From Cytophagaceae bacterium UBA6715 (GTDB lineage: Bacteria > Bacteroidota > Bacteroidia > Cytophagales > Spirosomataceae), in NCBI GenBank assembly GCA_002454335.1, contig DKIP01000011.1:625-35167 (forward strand): a DNA stretch of 34,543 nucleotides, read 5' to 3'. The notes under the pieces are model-generated. The model was not told the origin of the DNA. It worked only from the letters and a program-made list of their open reading frames with translations, and did no database searches. This document shows, in pieces, positions 25,575-34,368 of this stretch. Positions within the stretch are counted from its first letter, which is position 1. Each line of letters begins with the position of its first letter. The translations under genes were made by a program, and so were the position numbers.

Positions 25575-26261
25575 ATGACACACATTCACAAGGAAGTTTT
25601 ACGGGCAAATAATATTACTAAATACTTTCACGATCCCATGACGATCAAAGTATTAGACCAAATCAATTTCAGCCTAACGCAAAGTGAATTTGTTTCGGTC
25701 ATCGGAAAATCAGGTTGTGGAAAATCGACACTGCTGTATATATTATCTACCATGGACACCGACTACGAAGGTGAATTATTCATTGATTCAGTTCTCATGG
25801 GAGATAAGAATGAAAAGGAACTTGCACGGGTTCGTAATGAAAAAATTGGATTTGTTTTCCAATTCCATTACTTACTAAACGAATTTAGTGTCCTAAAAAA
25901 CGTCATGCTTCCTGGACTTAAACTTGGTAAATACAGCGAAAAAGAAATAGAACATCGAGCCTACGAAAAGTTGAAAGTGCTAGGTATAGAACACGAAGCC
26001 CTGAAAATGCCCAACCAATTATCTGGAGGCCAAAAACAACGTGTTGCAATTGCCCGTGCACTCATCAATGATCCATTATTAATCATGGGGGATGAGCCCA
26101 CCGGAAATTTGGACAAGAAAAACAGTGATATTGTTTTCAACACCTTCCAGCAATTAGCAGAAGAATTCCATCAAACACTACTGATTGTTACGCATGATAA
26201 TGAGTTCGCCAGCAAAACCTCACGCATCATTGAGATGCAAGATGGAAGGATTATTAATTAA
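25575..26261 (+). CDS. ABC transporter ATPase, LolD/MacB family
   Basis: This encodes 228 residues with all nucleotide-binding motifs. Walker A is GKSGCGKST (44-52), the Q-loop is Gln96 in FVFQFHYL, and the signature is LSGGQKQR (149-156). Walker B with catalytic Glu is LLIMGDEPTGNLD (Glu near 174), and the switch His is in IVTHDNEF (near 207). Length and motifs fit the LolD/MacB/FtsE subgroup that pairs with FtsX-type permeases. It is the last plus-strand gene of the adaptor-permease-ATPase set. Its stop (26259-26261) is immediately followed, with no base between, by the stop of the convergent gene at 26262. Confidence 0.95.
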   Translation: MTHIHKEVLRANNITKYFHDPMTIKVLDQINFSLTQSEFVSVIGKSGCGKSTLLYILSTMDTDYEGELFIDSVLMGDKNEKELARVRNEKIGFVFQFHYLLNEFSVLKNVMLPGLKLGKYSEKEIEHRAYEKLKVLGIEHEALKMPNQLSGGQKQRVAIARALINDPLLIMGDEPTGNLDKKNSDIVFNTFQQLAEEFHQTLLIVTHDNEFASKTSRIIEMQDGRIIN

Positions 26262-26777
26262 CTATTCTTTGACGATCGACGTCACGAAGGGTTTTCCTTT
26301 TTGCAAAACATGTAAAATGTATTTGCCTTGACGAAAATTTTGAAACTCAGTCAAATTAATTTCTAATATTTTCTCCGGATAAGTAGCCTGCCACATCGTA
26401 CTTCCCACAATGTCATAAATCGCTACATAGGTAGGCATGGTGCTTTCAGCCGAAAATTCAATGCGAAGTTTATCTTTAAATGGGTTAGGAAAAACCGTGA
26501 AAGTAATCGGATTTTCAATCGACATTTGAATCTTCAAACCTGAATTCTGAATACTTCTCGCTAACAAATTGGGTTGTTTAAATCCTTGTCTCATCGTGAC
26601 ACCTGCCTGAATGCTAGTTCCTGTCACAACGCTTGATTGTCCAATAACTTGAGAAAAATATTTACCATTCACTTGCTGGGTCCCACCACCTGCGGCAATC
26701 GTCGAAGAACTGATAGATTGTGCAAATACACACGAAATTGAAGCAAAAAAGACAAAAACAAATGAGTAAAATTTCAT
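26262..26777 (-). CDS. Small secreted protein with type IX secretion C-terminal sorting domain
   Basis: This encodes 171 residues: a signal peptide (MKFYSFVFVFFASISCVFAQ), a short mature region (about 21-90) and a type A sorting domain (about 95-171). The mature part has the pattern SSTIAAGGGTQQVNGKYFSQVIGQSSV...GVTMRQGFKQP, often seen just ahead of sorting domains in Bacteroidota. The sorting domain shows FPNPFKDKLRIEF, VAIYDIVGS and the closing GKYILHVLQKGKPFVTSIVKE-like strands. The protein should be exported through type IX secretion and anchored or released at the cell surface. Little is left that could be enzymatic, so a structural or adhesive role is possible. It lies 38 bp downstream of the acyltransferase gene and might be read from the same transcript. 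Confidence 0.88.
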   Translation of the reverse strand: MKFYSFVFVFFASISCVFAQSISSSTIAAGGGTQQVNGKYFSQVIGQSSVVTGTSIQAGVTMRQGFKQPNLLARSIQNSGLKIQMSIENPITFTVFPNPFKDKLRIEFSAESTMPTYVAIYDIVGSTMWQATYPEKILEINLTEFQNFRQGKYILHVLQKGKPFVTSIVKE

Positions 26778-26815
26778 AGCGTCGAACTAATTTGATCTAA
26801 AGTTACGAATTAATT

Positions 26816-27823
26816 CTAACCTGCGATATATTTCCCCAAGGGGATTCTACGCAATAACCAAACAATTAGACCCGATATCAACAAACAAGTAAAAGCCGTC
26901 AATGGAATCCCAATACTTGGATGCCACATACCTCCATAAATTTTCACCTTAACCAAATAGAATAACACGATAATATGAACCAAATAAATACCGTAACTGT
27001 GCGAACTCACCCAATCGCGAAACACAGTGCTCACCGGAATCGTCCCTTCATATGCTTTGAACAACATAAATAATCCAGCCGTCGACATTACCACACTCGG
27101 CGAAAAATTAGCATACAACAAGCCATAAAACTTACCATCTTCCAGCGATTGTAAATACGTTCCCTCCATCGTCCACAAAGTACCCAAAATGAATAACATC
27201 CAAGCAAACATACGCGAAACTGTTTGATTAGCAAGGTAATAGCCCAAAACTAAATAGCCTAAATAGCCCGTAAAATAGGGTAATTTGACGGGTAAAGTCA
27301 GTCCAGGGAAATGCGGGTTATCGAATATGATGGTCACCAACCACATGCCTAAAAAGAATCGCAAATGGCTTTCAGATGCTTTTCTGACCCATGTTCCGAT
27401 AATTGGAATAAACAAATATACGCCTACAATCATGTAGATGTACCAGAAATGATACGACGCCCCGTCAAAGTATTGCTTAGCTATCCAAGAAGGACTAACG
27501 GATCGACCACCTAGTCGTACTTGCCAATTAAAAAACGCAAATACCGAATTATAAAAAAGAAAAGGAACGATGATTCTAAGAAAACTCCTCTTGAAAAACG
27601 AGCCTATTTCCTCTTCGCGTGGCAATAACAATGCACCTGATAACATCACGAAAATGGGCACCGCATAGCGAAATCCTCCATTATACAAATTCGCAAACCA
27701 CCAAGCCGAATCAGGCGTTTTCCCAAAGCTCAATAAGACATTCGCAGCCGAATGAATCAGCAATACAGCAAGTGTTGCCGTGACTCTTAAATTATCTAAA
27801 TATTGTACTTTGGGATTTGCCAT
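26816..27823 (-). CDS. Acyltransferase family 3 membrane protein (OafA/WecH-like)
   Basis: This encodes 335 residues starting at the ATG whose A is shared with the TGA stop of the molybdoenzyme gene (TGATG at 27825-27821). It is a multi-pass protein with about ten hydrophobic helices. The family hallmarks are near the start: YLDNLRVTATLAVLLIHSA with the conserved His near 25, and AVPIFVMLSGALLLP near 54-68. SYGIYLVHIIVLFYLV near 280 is the usual late motif. Members move acetyl or other acyl groups onto sugars or surface glycans at the inner membrane. Coupling to the oxidoreductase operon suggests it may act on a sugar handled there, but this is inference. Confidence 0.9.
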   Translation of the reverse strand: MANPKVQYLDNLRVTATLAVLLIHSAANVLLSFGKTPDSAWWFANLYNGGFRYAVPIFVMLSGALLLPREEEIGSFFKRSFLRIIVPFLFYNSVFAFFNWQVRLGGRSVSPSWIAKQYFDGASYHFWYIYMIVGVYLFIPIIGTWVRKASESHLRFFLGMWLVTIIFDNPHFPGLTLPVKLPYFTGYLGYLVLGYYLANQTVSRMFAWMLFILGTLWTMEGTYLQSLEDGKFYGLLYANFSPSVVMSTAGLFMLFKAYEGTIPVSTVFRDWVSSHSYGIYLVHIIVLFYLVKVKIYGGMWHPSIGIPLTAFTCLLISGLIVWLLRRIPLGKYIAG

Positions 27824-29907
27824 CAATAAAAGGGTTGTTTGTAGAATCGTTTTTTAGTAGCCGCATAAATTGCATTCGCAATCGAACCTCCTGTAGGCGG
27901 CAATGCTGGCTCCCCTAGGCCCGTTGGGCTAATTCCATTATTCACAAAGTACGCATCTATTTTTGGAACTTCATTGCCTCGAATCATCCGATAGGCATTA
28001 AAATTCGTTGGACTTGTAACACCTGCCTGAATATTTAGCTTAGCAAACATCGCATGCCCCATTCCGTCAATGATTGCTCCTTTCACCTGATTTTCAGCAC
28101 CACTTAAATTGACTACCTCACCACAATCTGTTACGGCTGTCACCTGCGTTACTTGCGGCTTACCATTTTTCACTTGCACCTCAGCGACTTGAGCCACATA
28201 GGAGAAATGCGAATAATAGACACTAAATCCTTGGTGTACACCCGGTTTTTTCTTCCAGCCCGACTTTTCAGCTACCTGACGAATCACCTCCGCAAAACGA
28301 TCAGGTTCATAAGTAATTTTGCCCACGGGATTGGATTTCACGCGTGCCAACAAATCTAAGCGCATTTGAATAGGATCTTTTCCGGCTGCTTCAGCTACCT
28401 CATCCAAGAAAGCTTGCTCGGCAAATCCCAAGAAATTGGTAATTGGCGCACGCCAAGGACCCGTCGTCACAGCCGATTTTTGATCGACAGACTCAATCAA
28501 CACATGGTCAATGGCACCTACTGGGAAATTATCTTGGCGTGTCGAATTTCCAGCATTTAAGCCTACGCCACGCAAATAAAATGCCGTTATATTACCTTGG
28601 ACATCAATACCCGCTTTAAAATGATAACGTACGGCTGGTCGGTAAGTACCACCACCCATATCATCCTCACGCGTCCACATAACCAAAACAGGTTTTTTAA
28701 TAATACTCGACAATTCAGCGGCCTCTAAGGCGAAATCATTACTTAATCTCCGACCGAAGCCCCCGCCCATTTTGGTCAATTCCACTTGAATCGTATTTTC
28801 GGGAACACCTAACAGCGTAGCTACCGCTTTTTGCGCTGGTTGGGGCACTTGCGTAGGTCCTGCCAATAAAACCGAACCCGGCTTGACATCTGCGAAAAAG
28901 TTCATCGGCTCCATCGGACTATGTGAGATGAAAGGACATTCGTAAGTCGCTTCGATCACTTTGGCAGCTTCTGAAATAGCTTTCGCAAAATCCCCGTCCT
29001 TCCGTTGGACCGTCGCCTTATCCGACTTCATTCCTGCATCAAACCAAGCTTGATGAGTTTCATTACTTTCCAAAGGTGCATCAGAACCATACGAACAAGT
29101 CAAATTTTGACGAGCCTGCATGATTTCATAGGTACTCTTGCCCACGATAGCCACTTTATTTTTAAAAGAAACCACATCGATGATTCCCGGCATTTTCTTG
29201 ACATCGTCCGCTGAGAATGATTTTAAGGTCGCACCAAACGGCGGTCGCACAATCTGGGCAAAAACCATATCGGGCTTACGAATATCAATCCCAAAAACGG
29301 GTTTGCCTGTCACAATCGCTTGATTATCTACGCCACGTACACGCGTTCCAATAATCTTATAATCTTTACGATCCTTGTAAGTAACTGTCGAGGGAACAGG
29401 TATTTTGGCTGCTTCAGTTGCTAAAGAACCGTAAGATGCCTTCTGACCGGAAGGCCCTAAAACAAAACCTTTAGAAGTTTTACATGTACTAGCATCCACC
29501 TTCCATTGATTGGCTGCAGCTTTCACCATCATCTGGCGCACCGTTGCACCCGCTTTACGCAATCGCTCCCACGAGTGTTTCAAAGCTCCCGAACCACCTG
29601 TTAATTGGCGTTCAAAGTTTTGTGTATCTAGGTTCGCTTGCAGTACTTCCACTTGCTTCCAGTCCACATCTAATTCTTCTGCCACGACAACAGGAAATGC
29701 GGTTTTGATCCCTTGACCAATTTCTGGATTGGGTGAATACAAACGAATCTTTCCTGTCGAATCAATGCTCAAAAATGCATTAAATCTTCCTGGCTCATTC
29801 GCAATGGCCATCGCAGCACCTTTGGATTCAAACCAATCAAATCCCAAGGTAAATACACTCGTGAAGAGTGCTGTTTGTTGGATAAAATTTCTACGGCTCG
29901 TTTTCAT
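27823..29907 (-). CDS. Molybdopterin-binding xanthine-oxidase-family large subunit (IorB-like), Tat-exported
   Basis: This encodes 694 residues. The N-terminus has the twin-arginine motif SRRNFIQ followed by a hydrophobic stretch, so the folded cofactor-loaded protein should be exported. Family blocks are PEIGQGIKTAFPVVVAEELD near 60, TGGSGALKHSWERLRKAGA near 103, MEPMNFFADV near 335, TKMGGGFGRRL near 385, and GLGEPALPPTGGSIANA near 670 with the active-site Glu. The size matches IorB and related aldehyde/isoquinoline oxidoreductase large subunits, which lack the FAD domain of xanthine dehydrogenase. It overlaps the 2Fe-2S subunit gene by 4 bp. The substrate is unknown; neighbours point to sugars or aldehydes rather than isoquinoline. 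Confidence 0.92.
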   Translation of the reverse strand: MKTSRRNFIQQTALFTSVFTLGFDWFESKGAAMAIANEPGRFNAFLSIDSTGKIRLYSPNPEIGQGIKTAFPVVVAEELDVDWKQVEVLQANLDTQNFERQLTGGSGALKHSWERLRKAGATVRQMMVKAAANQWKVDASTCKTSKGFVLGPSGQKASYGSLATEAAKIPVPSTVTYKDRKDYKIIGTRVRGVDNQAIVTGKPVFGIDIRKPDMVFAQIVRPPFGATLKSFSADDVKKMPGIIDVVSFKNKVAIVGKSTYEIMQARQNLTCSYGSDAPLESNETHQAWFDAGMKSDKATVQRKDGDFAKAISEAAKVIEATYECPFISHSPMEPMNFFADVKPGSVLLAGPTQVPQPAQKAVATLLGVPENTIQVELTKMGGGFGRRLSNDFALEAAELSSIIKKPVLVMWTREDDMGGGTYRPAVRYHFKAGIDVQGNITAFYLRGVGLNAGNSTRQDNFPVGAIDHVLIESVDQKSAVTTGPWRAPITNFLGFAEQAFLDEVAEAAGKDPIQMRLDLLARVKSNPVGKITYEPDRFAEVIRQVAEKSGWKKKPGVHQGFSVYYSHFSYVAQVAEVQVKNGKPQVTQVTAVTDCGEVVNLSGAENQVKGAIIDGMGHAMFAKLNIQAGVTSPTNFNAYRMIRGNEVPKIDAYFVNNGISPTGLGEPALPPTGGSIANAIYAATKKRFYKQPFY

Positions 29908-30365
29908 TTTTTGACTTTTTTAGCGGCTAAAGCAACGGCTTCTTGAATGCGGTGGTATGTTCCGCACCGACAAATATTTCCGGCCATTCCATCGATGATT
30001 TCTTGTTTCGAAGGACGCGGATTTTTCTTGAGTAATGCCGCAGCGGTCATAATTTGACCAGCCTGACAGTAACCACATTGTGGCACATCTAACTCGTCCC
30101 AAGCTTCTTGAACAGGATGTTTTCCCGCAGGATCTAATCCTTCAATCGTGGTGATTTGCGCATTCCCTACAGCAGAAATAGGCAAAACACAAGAACGCAT
30201 CGGTTCGCCATTTACCCAAACGGTACATGCGCCACATTGGGCGATTCCGCATCCATATTTGGTACCTAACAATCCTACATGATCACGCAAGGCCCATAAA
30301 AGTGGCGTGTTGGAGTCAATGTCCAAGCTTACTTTCTTTCGATTAATCGTCAATGTAATTGCCAT
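29904..30365 (-). CDS. [2Fe-2S] small subunit of molybdenum hydroxylase (IorA-like)
   Basis: This encodes 153 residues with the complete two-cluster pattern. The plant-ferredoxin-type cluster uses Cys39, Cys44, Cys47 and Cys59 (GCGIAQCGACTVW, RSC). The second cluster uses Cys97, Cys100, Cys132 and Cys134 (CGYCQAGQ, NICRCGTYHRI). The subunit passes electrons from the molybdenum site of the large subunit to an external acceptor. It has no signal peptide of its own; in this family the small subunit is thought to leave with the Tat-targeted partner. It overlaps the large-subunit gene by 4 bp and follows the DUF1080 gene by 2 bp. No FAD subunit or cytochrome is encoded next to it. Confidence 0.95.
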   Translation of the reverse strand: MAITLTINRKKVSLDIDSNTPLLWALRDHVGLLGTKYGCGIAQCGACTVWVNGEPMRSCVLPISAVGNAQITTIEGLDPAGKHPVQEAWDELDVPQCGYCQAGQIMTAAALLKKNPRPSKQEIIDGMAGNICRCGTYHRIQEAVALAAKKVKK

Positions 30366-30367
30366 GA

Positions 30368-32926
30368 CTATTTTTTCTTTTTGATGATTTCTTTAATACG
30401 CAAGTTCCTAAATTTCAAGGGAGAACCATGACCTAAGAACCCGATATGCCCTGTTTTGTTTAACAAACCCGGATGTTCTTTATGATCAGGCGTTCCGTTT
30501 TTAATGGCCTGCACAATGTCGCCATCGGTGATTACTTCTCCATTTAAAATCACTTTGATGTGATTTCCCTCAGCGATTACCTCTTCCTCATTCCATTCAC
30601 CTACCGGCTTCAAGAATCCTTGCTTCGCAGAAATGATTCCATACACGGAACCATGATATTGATAAGGTTGTAATTTGGCATACATTGGGGAGGTATTATC
30701 CAAAATCTGCAATTCCATGCCCACATAGGCCGCATCGCCTTCGAGCGGCGTACGAATGCCAAGGCCGTTGTTTGCACCGGGCGTCAACTGGAATTCAAAC
30801 TTCATGTGAAAATCACCGTATTCTTTCTTCGTGTATAAATTCCCTTTGCCACCGCGTTTCGGATCTACCACTAATTCACCGTTTACAGGCACATAATCCG
30901 TCGTATTCCCCGTCCAATTAAATAACGATGTTCCATCAAAAAGAGGCTCAAATCCTACTTCCTCAGGTTGATAAATGGGCTGAGGCACCAATTCCTTCAC
31001 ATAAATATTTCGGTAAACGATGTGGTTTCCATGCGCTTGCAATTCAATCGCATCCTTGATGAAAATAGGTATTTTGCGATCCCAATAATTTTCCAAAATC
31101 ACTTGATCCACAACCATCTCCCCATTTAAATAAACCGTTACGCGCTCTCCACGCATGATTACACGGAAGGTGTTCCACTCTCCTACTGGATTATCGGCCA
31201 CTTTCGAAGGATTCTTTGGATTAATTTGATTGTTATACAAACCTCCTGAACCCACTTGTGCACCTACATTCGTACGGGCAATGTCCCAAATCTGTACCTG
31301 CGGTGAACCACGCAAATAAAGTCCAGCATCCCCATCTTTTTCGATTTTCCAGTCGATCGTCAATTCAAAATCTTGGTAATCTTTGACCGAACATAAATTA
31401 TCACCATGGCCTGTGAAGTGCAATTCTTCGCCTTGGGCCAACCAGCCTTTACGCATAATGGAATCAGCCTTAATTTGCTTCATGGCCAAAGTATCAGCTG
31501 AAGTCTTTCTGCGTTTTACAGGATTATCAACCAAACCTTTCCATCCGCGTAAATCAATTCCATTGTACATCGTGTAAAACCCTCGGCCCGGATTGCTCTT
31601 CATCACTTGGTCTCGAATCGCAGCATCGGAGATTTGCCATTGATTTTCCAAGGTCCATTCCTTCGTCATGGTACCCTGAAATTCCGGATTGGCAACATAC
31701 AAAGCAGCTAATCCATCAACAGCAAGTTGCTTGATATTGGGTTCTTTTAGGCCCAGATATAATGTGCGCATGGCCGACAAGGAATTGCATTTCACCAGAC
31801 CTTTGTAAATCTGCTCGCGTGTTTCCAGATTTTGTGTCAAGCTTAATGCATTTCGATAACGCAAGACTTGTTGGTCTACATTCGCAAATGCTTTCCCATT
31901 AATCCGTACAAAAGCGCGTAATGCCTCTTCATTGGTCTTCCCTAAGGCATACAACCAATCCAAATTGGCCACTTCTTGAACGAAAGGAACCCAATTCAAT
32001 TTATGTTTGGCGGCTTTAGCGAATGCCGTAATTTTACTAGTACGCGTGCCATCCTTTTTGATCAATTGCGTCATGCAATTTTGTAGTGCTTTTACTTCAT
32101 TGGGTAATTGTACGATGGATAATTTCTCAGCAATCAGGTCAAAATCACCTAAATCCACCCATTTATCCAATGCCTCAAAACCCGCAGCGCGCTCCGGATG
32201 ATTTGATTGTACCGCACGCCAAACCAATGATTTTACCTCAGTCCATTGTCGGCAGCTACCATAGGCCAACAACACCGTTTTTTGTGCCGTGGATGCTTGA
32301 TCATAACCAGATAATTGATTTTTAAGGTAGGCATTCGCGGCTAATGTCGTCGTGAAATCAGCGATTTTTTGCGCGTCTACTTGATTCGTTTTCAATAAAT
32401 CCCAAACAGCAGGCAAGCCTTTAGCTCCTTGCACCTGAAGCTGGGCAATGATTTGTTCCGTTTTGAAATTTGAATTTTGAATGAGCGGTAAAGCCCAAGT
32501 CGCTTTGTAAGTCCCAACTGCGATAATGAAGGCTTTTTGATGCGCAGCATCCCAGGATCTTAATGTGATGTTGACTCGCGGTTTAGCCAATAATTGCTTC
32601 AAAATAAAAGCGCTTACTTGAGGTTTTGAATTTGGATACTTCGCCAACAAGATACTTTCGTCTTGCTTAGCAATCAGGCCGATGATTTGACATTGCGTCG
32701 CTTCCGGTAGTTCTGTACGGTAAAAAGCTTTTAATTCTGTGATGTTTTTGGCATTTGCCAAAATGAAGGCTTCTGTGGCTTGGGTTGGTTCGTAAATTCC
32801 TTTGCTCGCATAGGCAGCTGCTTTTAATTCTGACGTGGCCCCTTTAGTGCGATAATTCAATTGCTGCTCGCGGGTTGATTGTGCGAAAGCTTGCCAACTA
32901 ACTAATAATAAAACTAAATATTTCAT
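30368..32926 (-). CDS. Secreted protein with HEAT-like N-region and two DUF1080 (3-keto-glycoside hydrolase) domains
   Basis: This encodes 852 residues with a signal peptide (MKYLVLLLVSWQAFAQ). Residues about 20-440 are helical and repetitive, resembling HEAT/armadillo scaffolds (KSLVWRAVQSNHPERAAGFEA). Two concanavalin-like DUF1080 domains follow at about 448-652 (GFYTMYNGIDLRGWKG, WKIEKDGDAGLYLRG) and about 655-850 (FEPLFDGTSLFNWTG, GANNGLGIRTPLEGDAAYVG). DUF1080 proteins have been shown to cleave 3-keto-disaccharides and related glycosides. Two copies plus a large helical N-region is longer than the usual single-domain form of about 250 residues. The upstream neighbour is a Gfo/Idh/MocA oxidoreductase, a family that can make the 3-keto substrate. 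The 5-bp and 2-bp gaps on either side support one operon. Confidence 0.88.
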   Translation of the reverse strand: MKYLVLLLVSWQAFAQSTREQQLNYRTKGATSELKAAAYASKGIYEPTQATEAFILANAKNITELKAFYRTELPEATQCQIIGLIAKQDESILLAKYPNSKPQVSAFILKQLLAKPRVNITLRSWDAAHQKAFIIAVGTYKATWALPLIQNSNFKTEQIIAQLQVQGAKGLPAVWDLLKTNQVDAQKIADFTTTLAANAYLKNQLSGYDQASTAQKTVLLAYGSCRQWTEVKSLVWRAVQSNHPERAAGFEALDKWVDLGDFDLIAEKLSIVQLPNEVKALQNCMTQLIKKDGTRTSKITAFAKAAKHKLNWVPFVQEVANLDWLYALGKTNEEALRAFVRINGKAFANVDQQVLRYRNALSLTQNLETREQIYKGLVKCNSLSAMRTLYLGLKEPNIKQLAVDGLAALYVANPEFQGTMTKEWTLENQWQISDAAIRDQVMKSNPGRGFYTMYNGIDLRGWKGLVDNPVKRRKTSADTLAMKQIKADSIMRKGWLAQGEELHFTGHGDNLCSVKDYQDFELTIDWKIEKDGDAGLYLRGSPQVQIWDIARTNVGAQVGSGGLYNNQINPKNPSKVADNPVGEWNTFRVIMRGERVTVYLNGEMVVDQVILENYWDRKIPIFIKDAIELQAHGNHIVYRNIYVKELVPQPIYQPEEVGFEPLFDGTSLFNWTGNTTDYVPVNGELVVDPKRGGKGNLYTKKEYGDFHMKFEFQLTPGANNGLGIRTPLEGDAAYVGMELQILDNTSPMYAKLQPYQYHGSVYGIISAKQGFLKPVGEWNEEEVIAEGNHIKVILNGEVITDGDIVQAIKNGTPDHKEHPGLLNKTGHIGFLGHGSPLKFRNLRIKEIIKKKK

Positions 32927-32931
32927 GATGT

Positions 32932-34188
32932 TTAGAGGATATAAGGTGCACGCATCGGCTGGGTAATGAGACTATTTGCTTCGGGATCGCCGATAAATTC
33001 TTGCTTGATCGGGTCAAATTTAAGGTTACGGTGCAAACGCATCGCGATTAAACCCATGTTGATAAGCGTACACGAACGATGTCCATTTTCCTCATTCAAA
33101 GCAAATTGCGTCCTATTTTTCACCGAGTCCACAAAGTCCATTTGTTGGGCCGGCGGCTCCGGAAACTCAGCCAATTTGCGTTCCAAATCAGGAATATCCG
33201 ATTTGAAATTGCGATATAACTTTCCTTTTGGGCCTTCAATGTAGGCTACTTTCTCGTCTTTGGCTTCGCCATCGAGGACGATTTGGCATCCATCTGCATA
33301 GGTATACGTGATTCGATTGAAGATTCCCACGGCATCTTTGTCTTGAACAGGAGCATCTACTTCGACATACACGGGGCTTTCGTTGTCTTTGCCCAACATA
33401 TATTGAATCGGATCCATGTAATGTTGGCCCATGTCGCCTAAGGCACCCCCATCGTAATCCCAATAGCCCCGGAAAGTTTGGTGGGTCCGATGAACGTTAT
33501 AAGGCTTATACGGCGCTGGTCCGAGCCAAGCGTCATAATCTAATTCAAGGGGTACAGGTTGAGGTGTCAAATCCGTTTTGCCCACCCAGTAAAATTTCCA
33601 ATCGAAACCCGTGTGTTTGCTAACTGTGAATTTCAAAGGCCATCCCAACAGTCCCGAATCGACTAATTTTTTCATGGGTTTCACAGGACAATTCAATCCG
33701 TAGAAATTACCCTCAAAACGGAACCAGGTGTTTAGTCGAAAAATCCGACCATGCTGCTGAATCGCTTCTTTTAATTTCTGCCCTTCCCCAATAGTCCGAG
33801 TCATTGGTTTTTCACACCAAACATCTTTTCCTGCACGCGCGGCATCTGCGGCCATGATGCCATGCCAATGTGGCGGGGTGGCTACGTGAACGATGTCCAC
33901 TTCGGGCAACTGAATCATTTCTCGGTAATCAGAAAATGCTTTCACTCCTTTTTCTACTTTGTCTAAGCCGAGTTGGAGATTTTTCTTATCTACATCACAC
34001 AAGGCGACAACGCGCGTTCCCGCATAAGGGATATGACCGCGGCCCATGCCGCCGGTACCAATGATCGCTTTGGTGAGTTGGTCCGAAGGAGCAATAAAGC
34101 CCTTCCCGAGTACATGTCGGGGTACAATGCTAAATGCGGCTAAAGACAGGACGGATTGCCCAAGGAATTTTCTTCTGGAAACTGACAT
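32932..34188 (-). CDS. Gfo/Idh/MocA-family oxidoreductase with Tat signal
   Basis: This encodes 418 residues from the ATG at 34188. The frame stays open another 29 codons upstream, but those codons read through a palindromic repeat (34231-34263) and spoil the signal sequence. The twin-arginine motif SRRKFLGQ is at residues 4-11. The Rossmann fold has GTGGMGRGH near 44 and the family signature EKP near 126 (WCEKPMTRT). The C-terminal domain carries DYDGGALGDMGQHYMDP near 265, with the catalytic Asp/His pattern. Members are NAD(P)-dependent sugar dehydrogenases or carry tightly bound NAD. Export by Tat suggests a folded protein with trapped cofactor. As first gene of the operon it may generate the 3-keto sugar for the DUF1080 protein. 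Confidence 0.92.
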   Translation of the reverse strand: MSVSRRKFLGQSVLSLAAFSIVPRHVLGKGFIAPSDQLTKAIIGTGGMGRGHIPYAGTRVVALCDVDKKNLQLGLDKVEKGVKAFSDYREMIQLPEVDIVHVATPPHWHGIMAADAARAGKDVWCEKPMTRTIGEGQKLKEAIQQHGRIFRLNTWFRFEGNFYGLNCPVKPMKKLVDSGLLGWPLKFTVSKHTGFDWKFYWVGKTDLTPQPVPLELDYDAWLGPAPYKPYNVHRTHQTFRGYWDYDGGALGDMGQHYMDPIQYMLGKDNESPVYVEVDAPVQDKDAVGIFNRITYTYADGCQIVLDGEAKDEKVAYIEGPKGKLYRNFKSDIPDLERKLAEFPEPPAQQMDFVDSVKNRTQFALNEENGHRSCTLINMGLIAMRLHRNLKFDPIKQEFIGDPEANSLITQPMRAPYIL

Positions 34189-34230
34189 AATTGAATAGGT
34201 TTGCGCCACAATATAATGATTTTTTCGATA

Positions 34231-34263
34231 GACGCTGCCGGGGTCGCTGACCCCGGCAGCGTC
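34231..34263. repeat. GC-rich palindromic repeat, copy A
   Basis: GACGCTGCCGGGGTC, the loop GCT and GACCCCGGCAGCGTC form a perfect 15-bp inverted repeat with a 3-base loop, in otherwise AT-rich intergenic DNA. It lies 42 bases upstream of the Gfo/Idh/MocA start. The arms share 12 of their first 13 bases with copy B. No U tract follows on either strand, so it is not a typical intrinsic terminator. Confidence 0.85.
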
Positions 34264-34297
34264 ACCCCAAACCACCGTTAAAGTACAGCAAATCCAG

Positions 34298-34305
34298 CCA
34301 AATTA
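34298..34305 (-). promoter_or_regulatory. Possible -7 element for the oxidoreductase operon
   Basis: On the minus strand the octamer is TAATTTGG, one mismatch from TAnnTTTG. A TTGA lies about 20 bases upstream, an acceptable spacing for a -33 box. If used, palindromic copy A would sit in the 5' leader of the operon mRNA. The match is weak. Confidence 0.25.
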
Positions 34306-34368
34306 TCAGCTTTCACGAAAGAAAATCAAGTTCCTGAACGAATAAACGGGTATCTTTCGCTTCCGAAA

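Noticed and set aside
34189..34275. 29-codon N-terminal extension of the Gfo/Idh/MocA frame
   Set aside because: It translates the palindromic repeat, places a hydrophilic stretch before the Tat motif, and the ATG at 34188 gives a standard twin-arginine signal.
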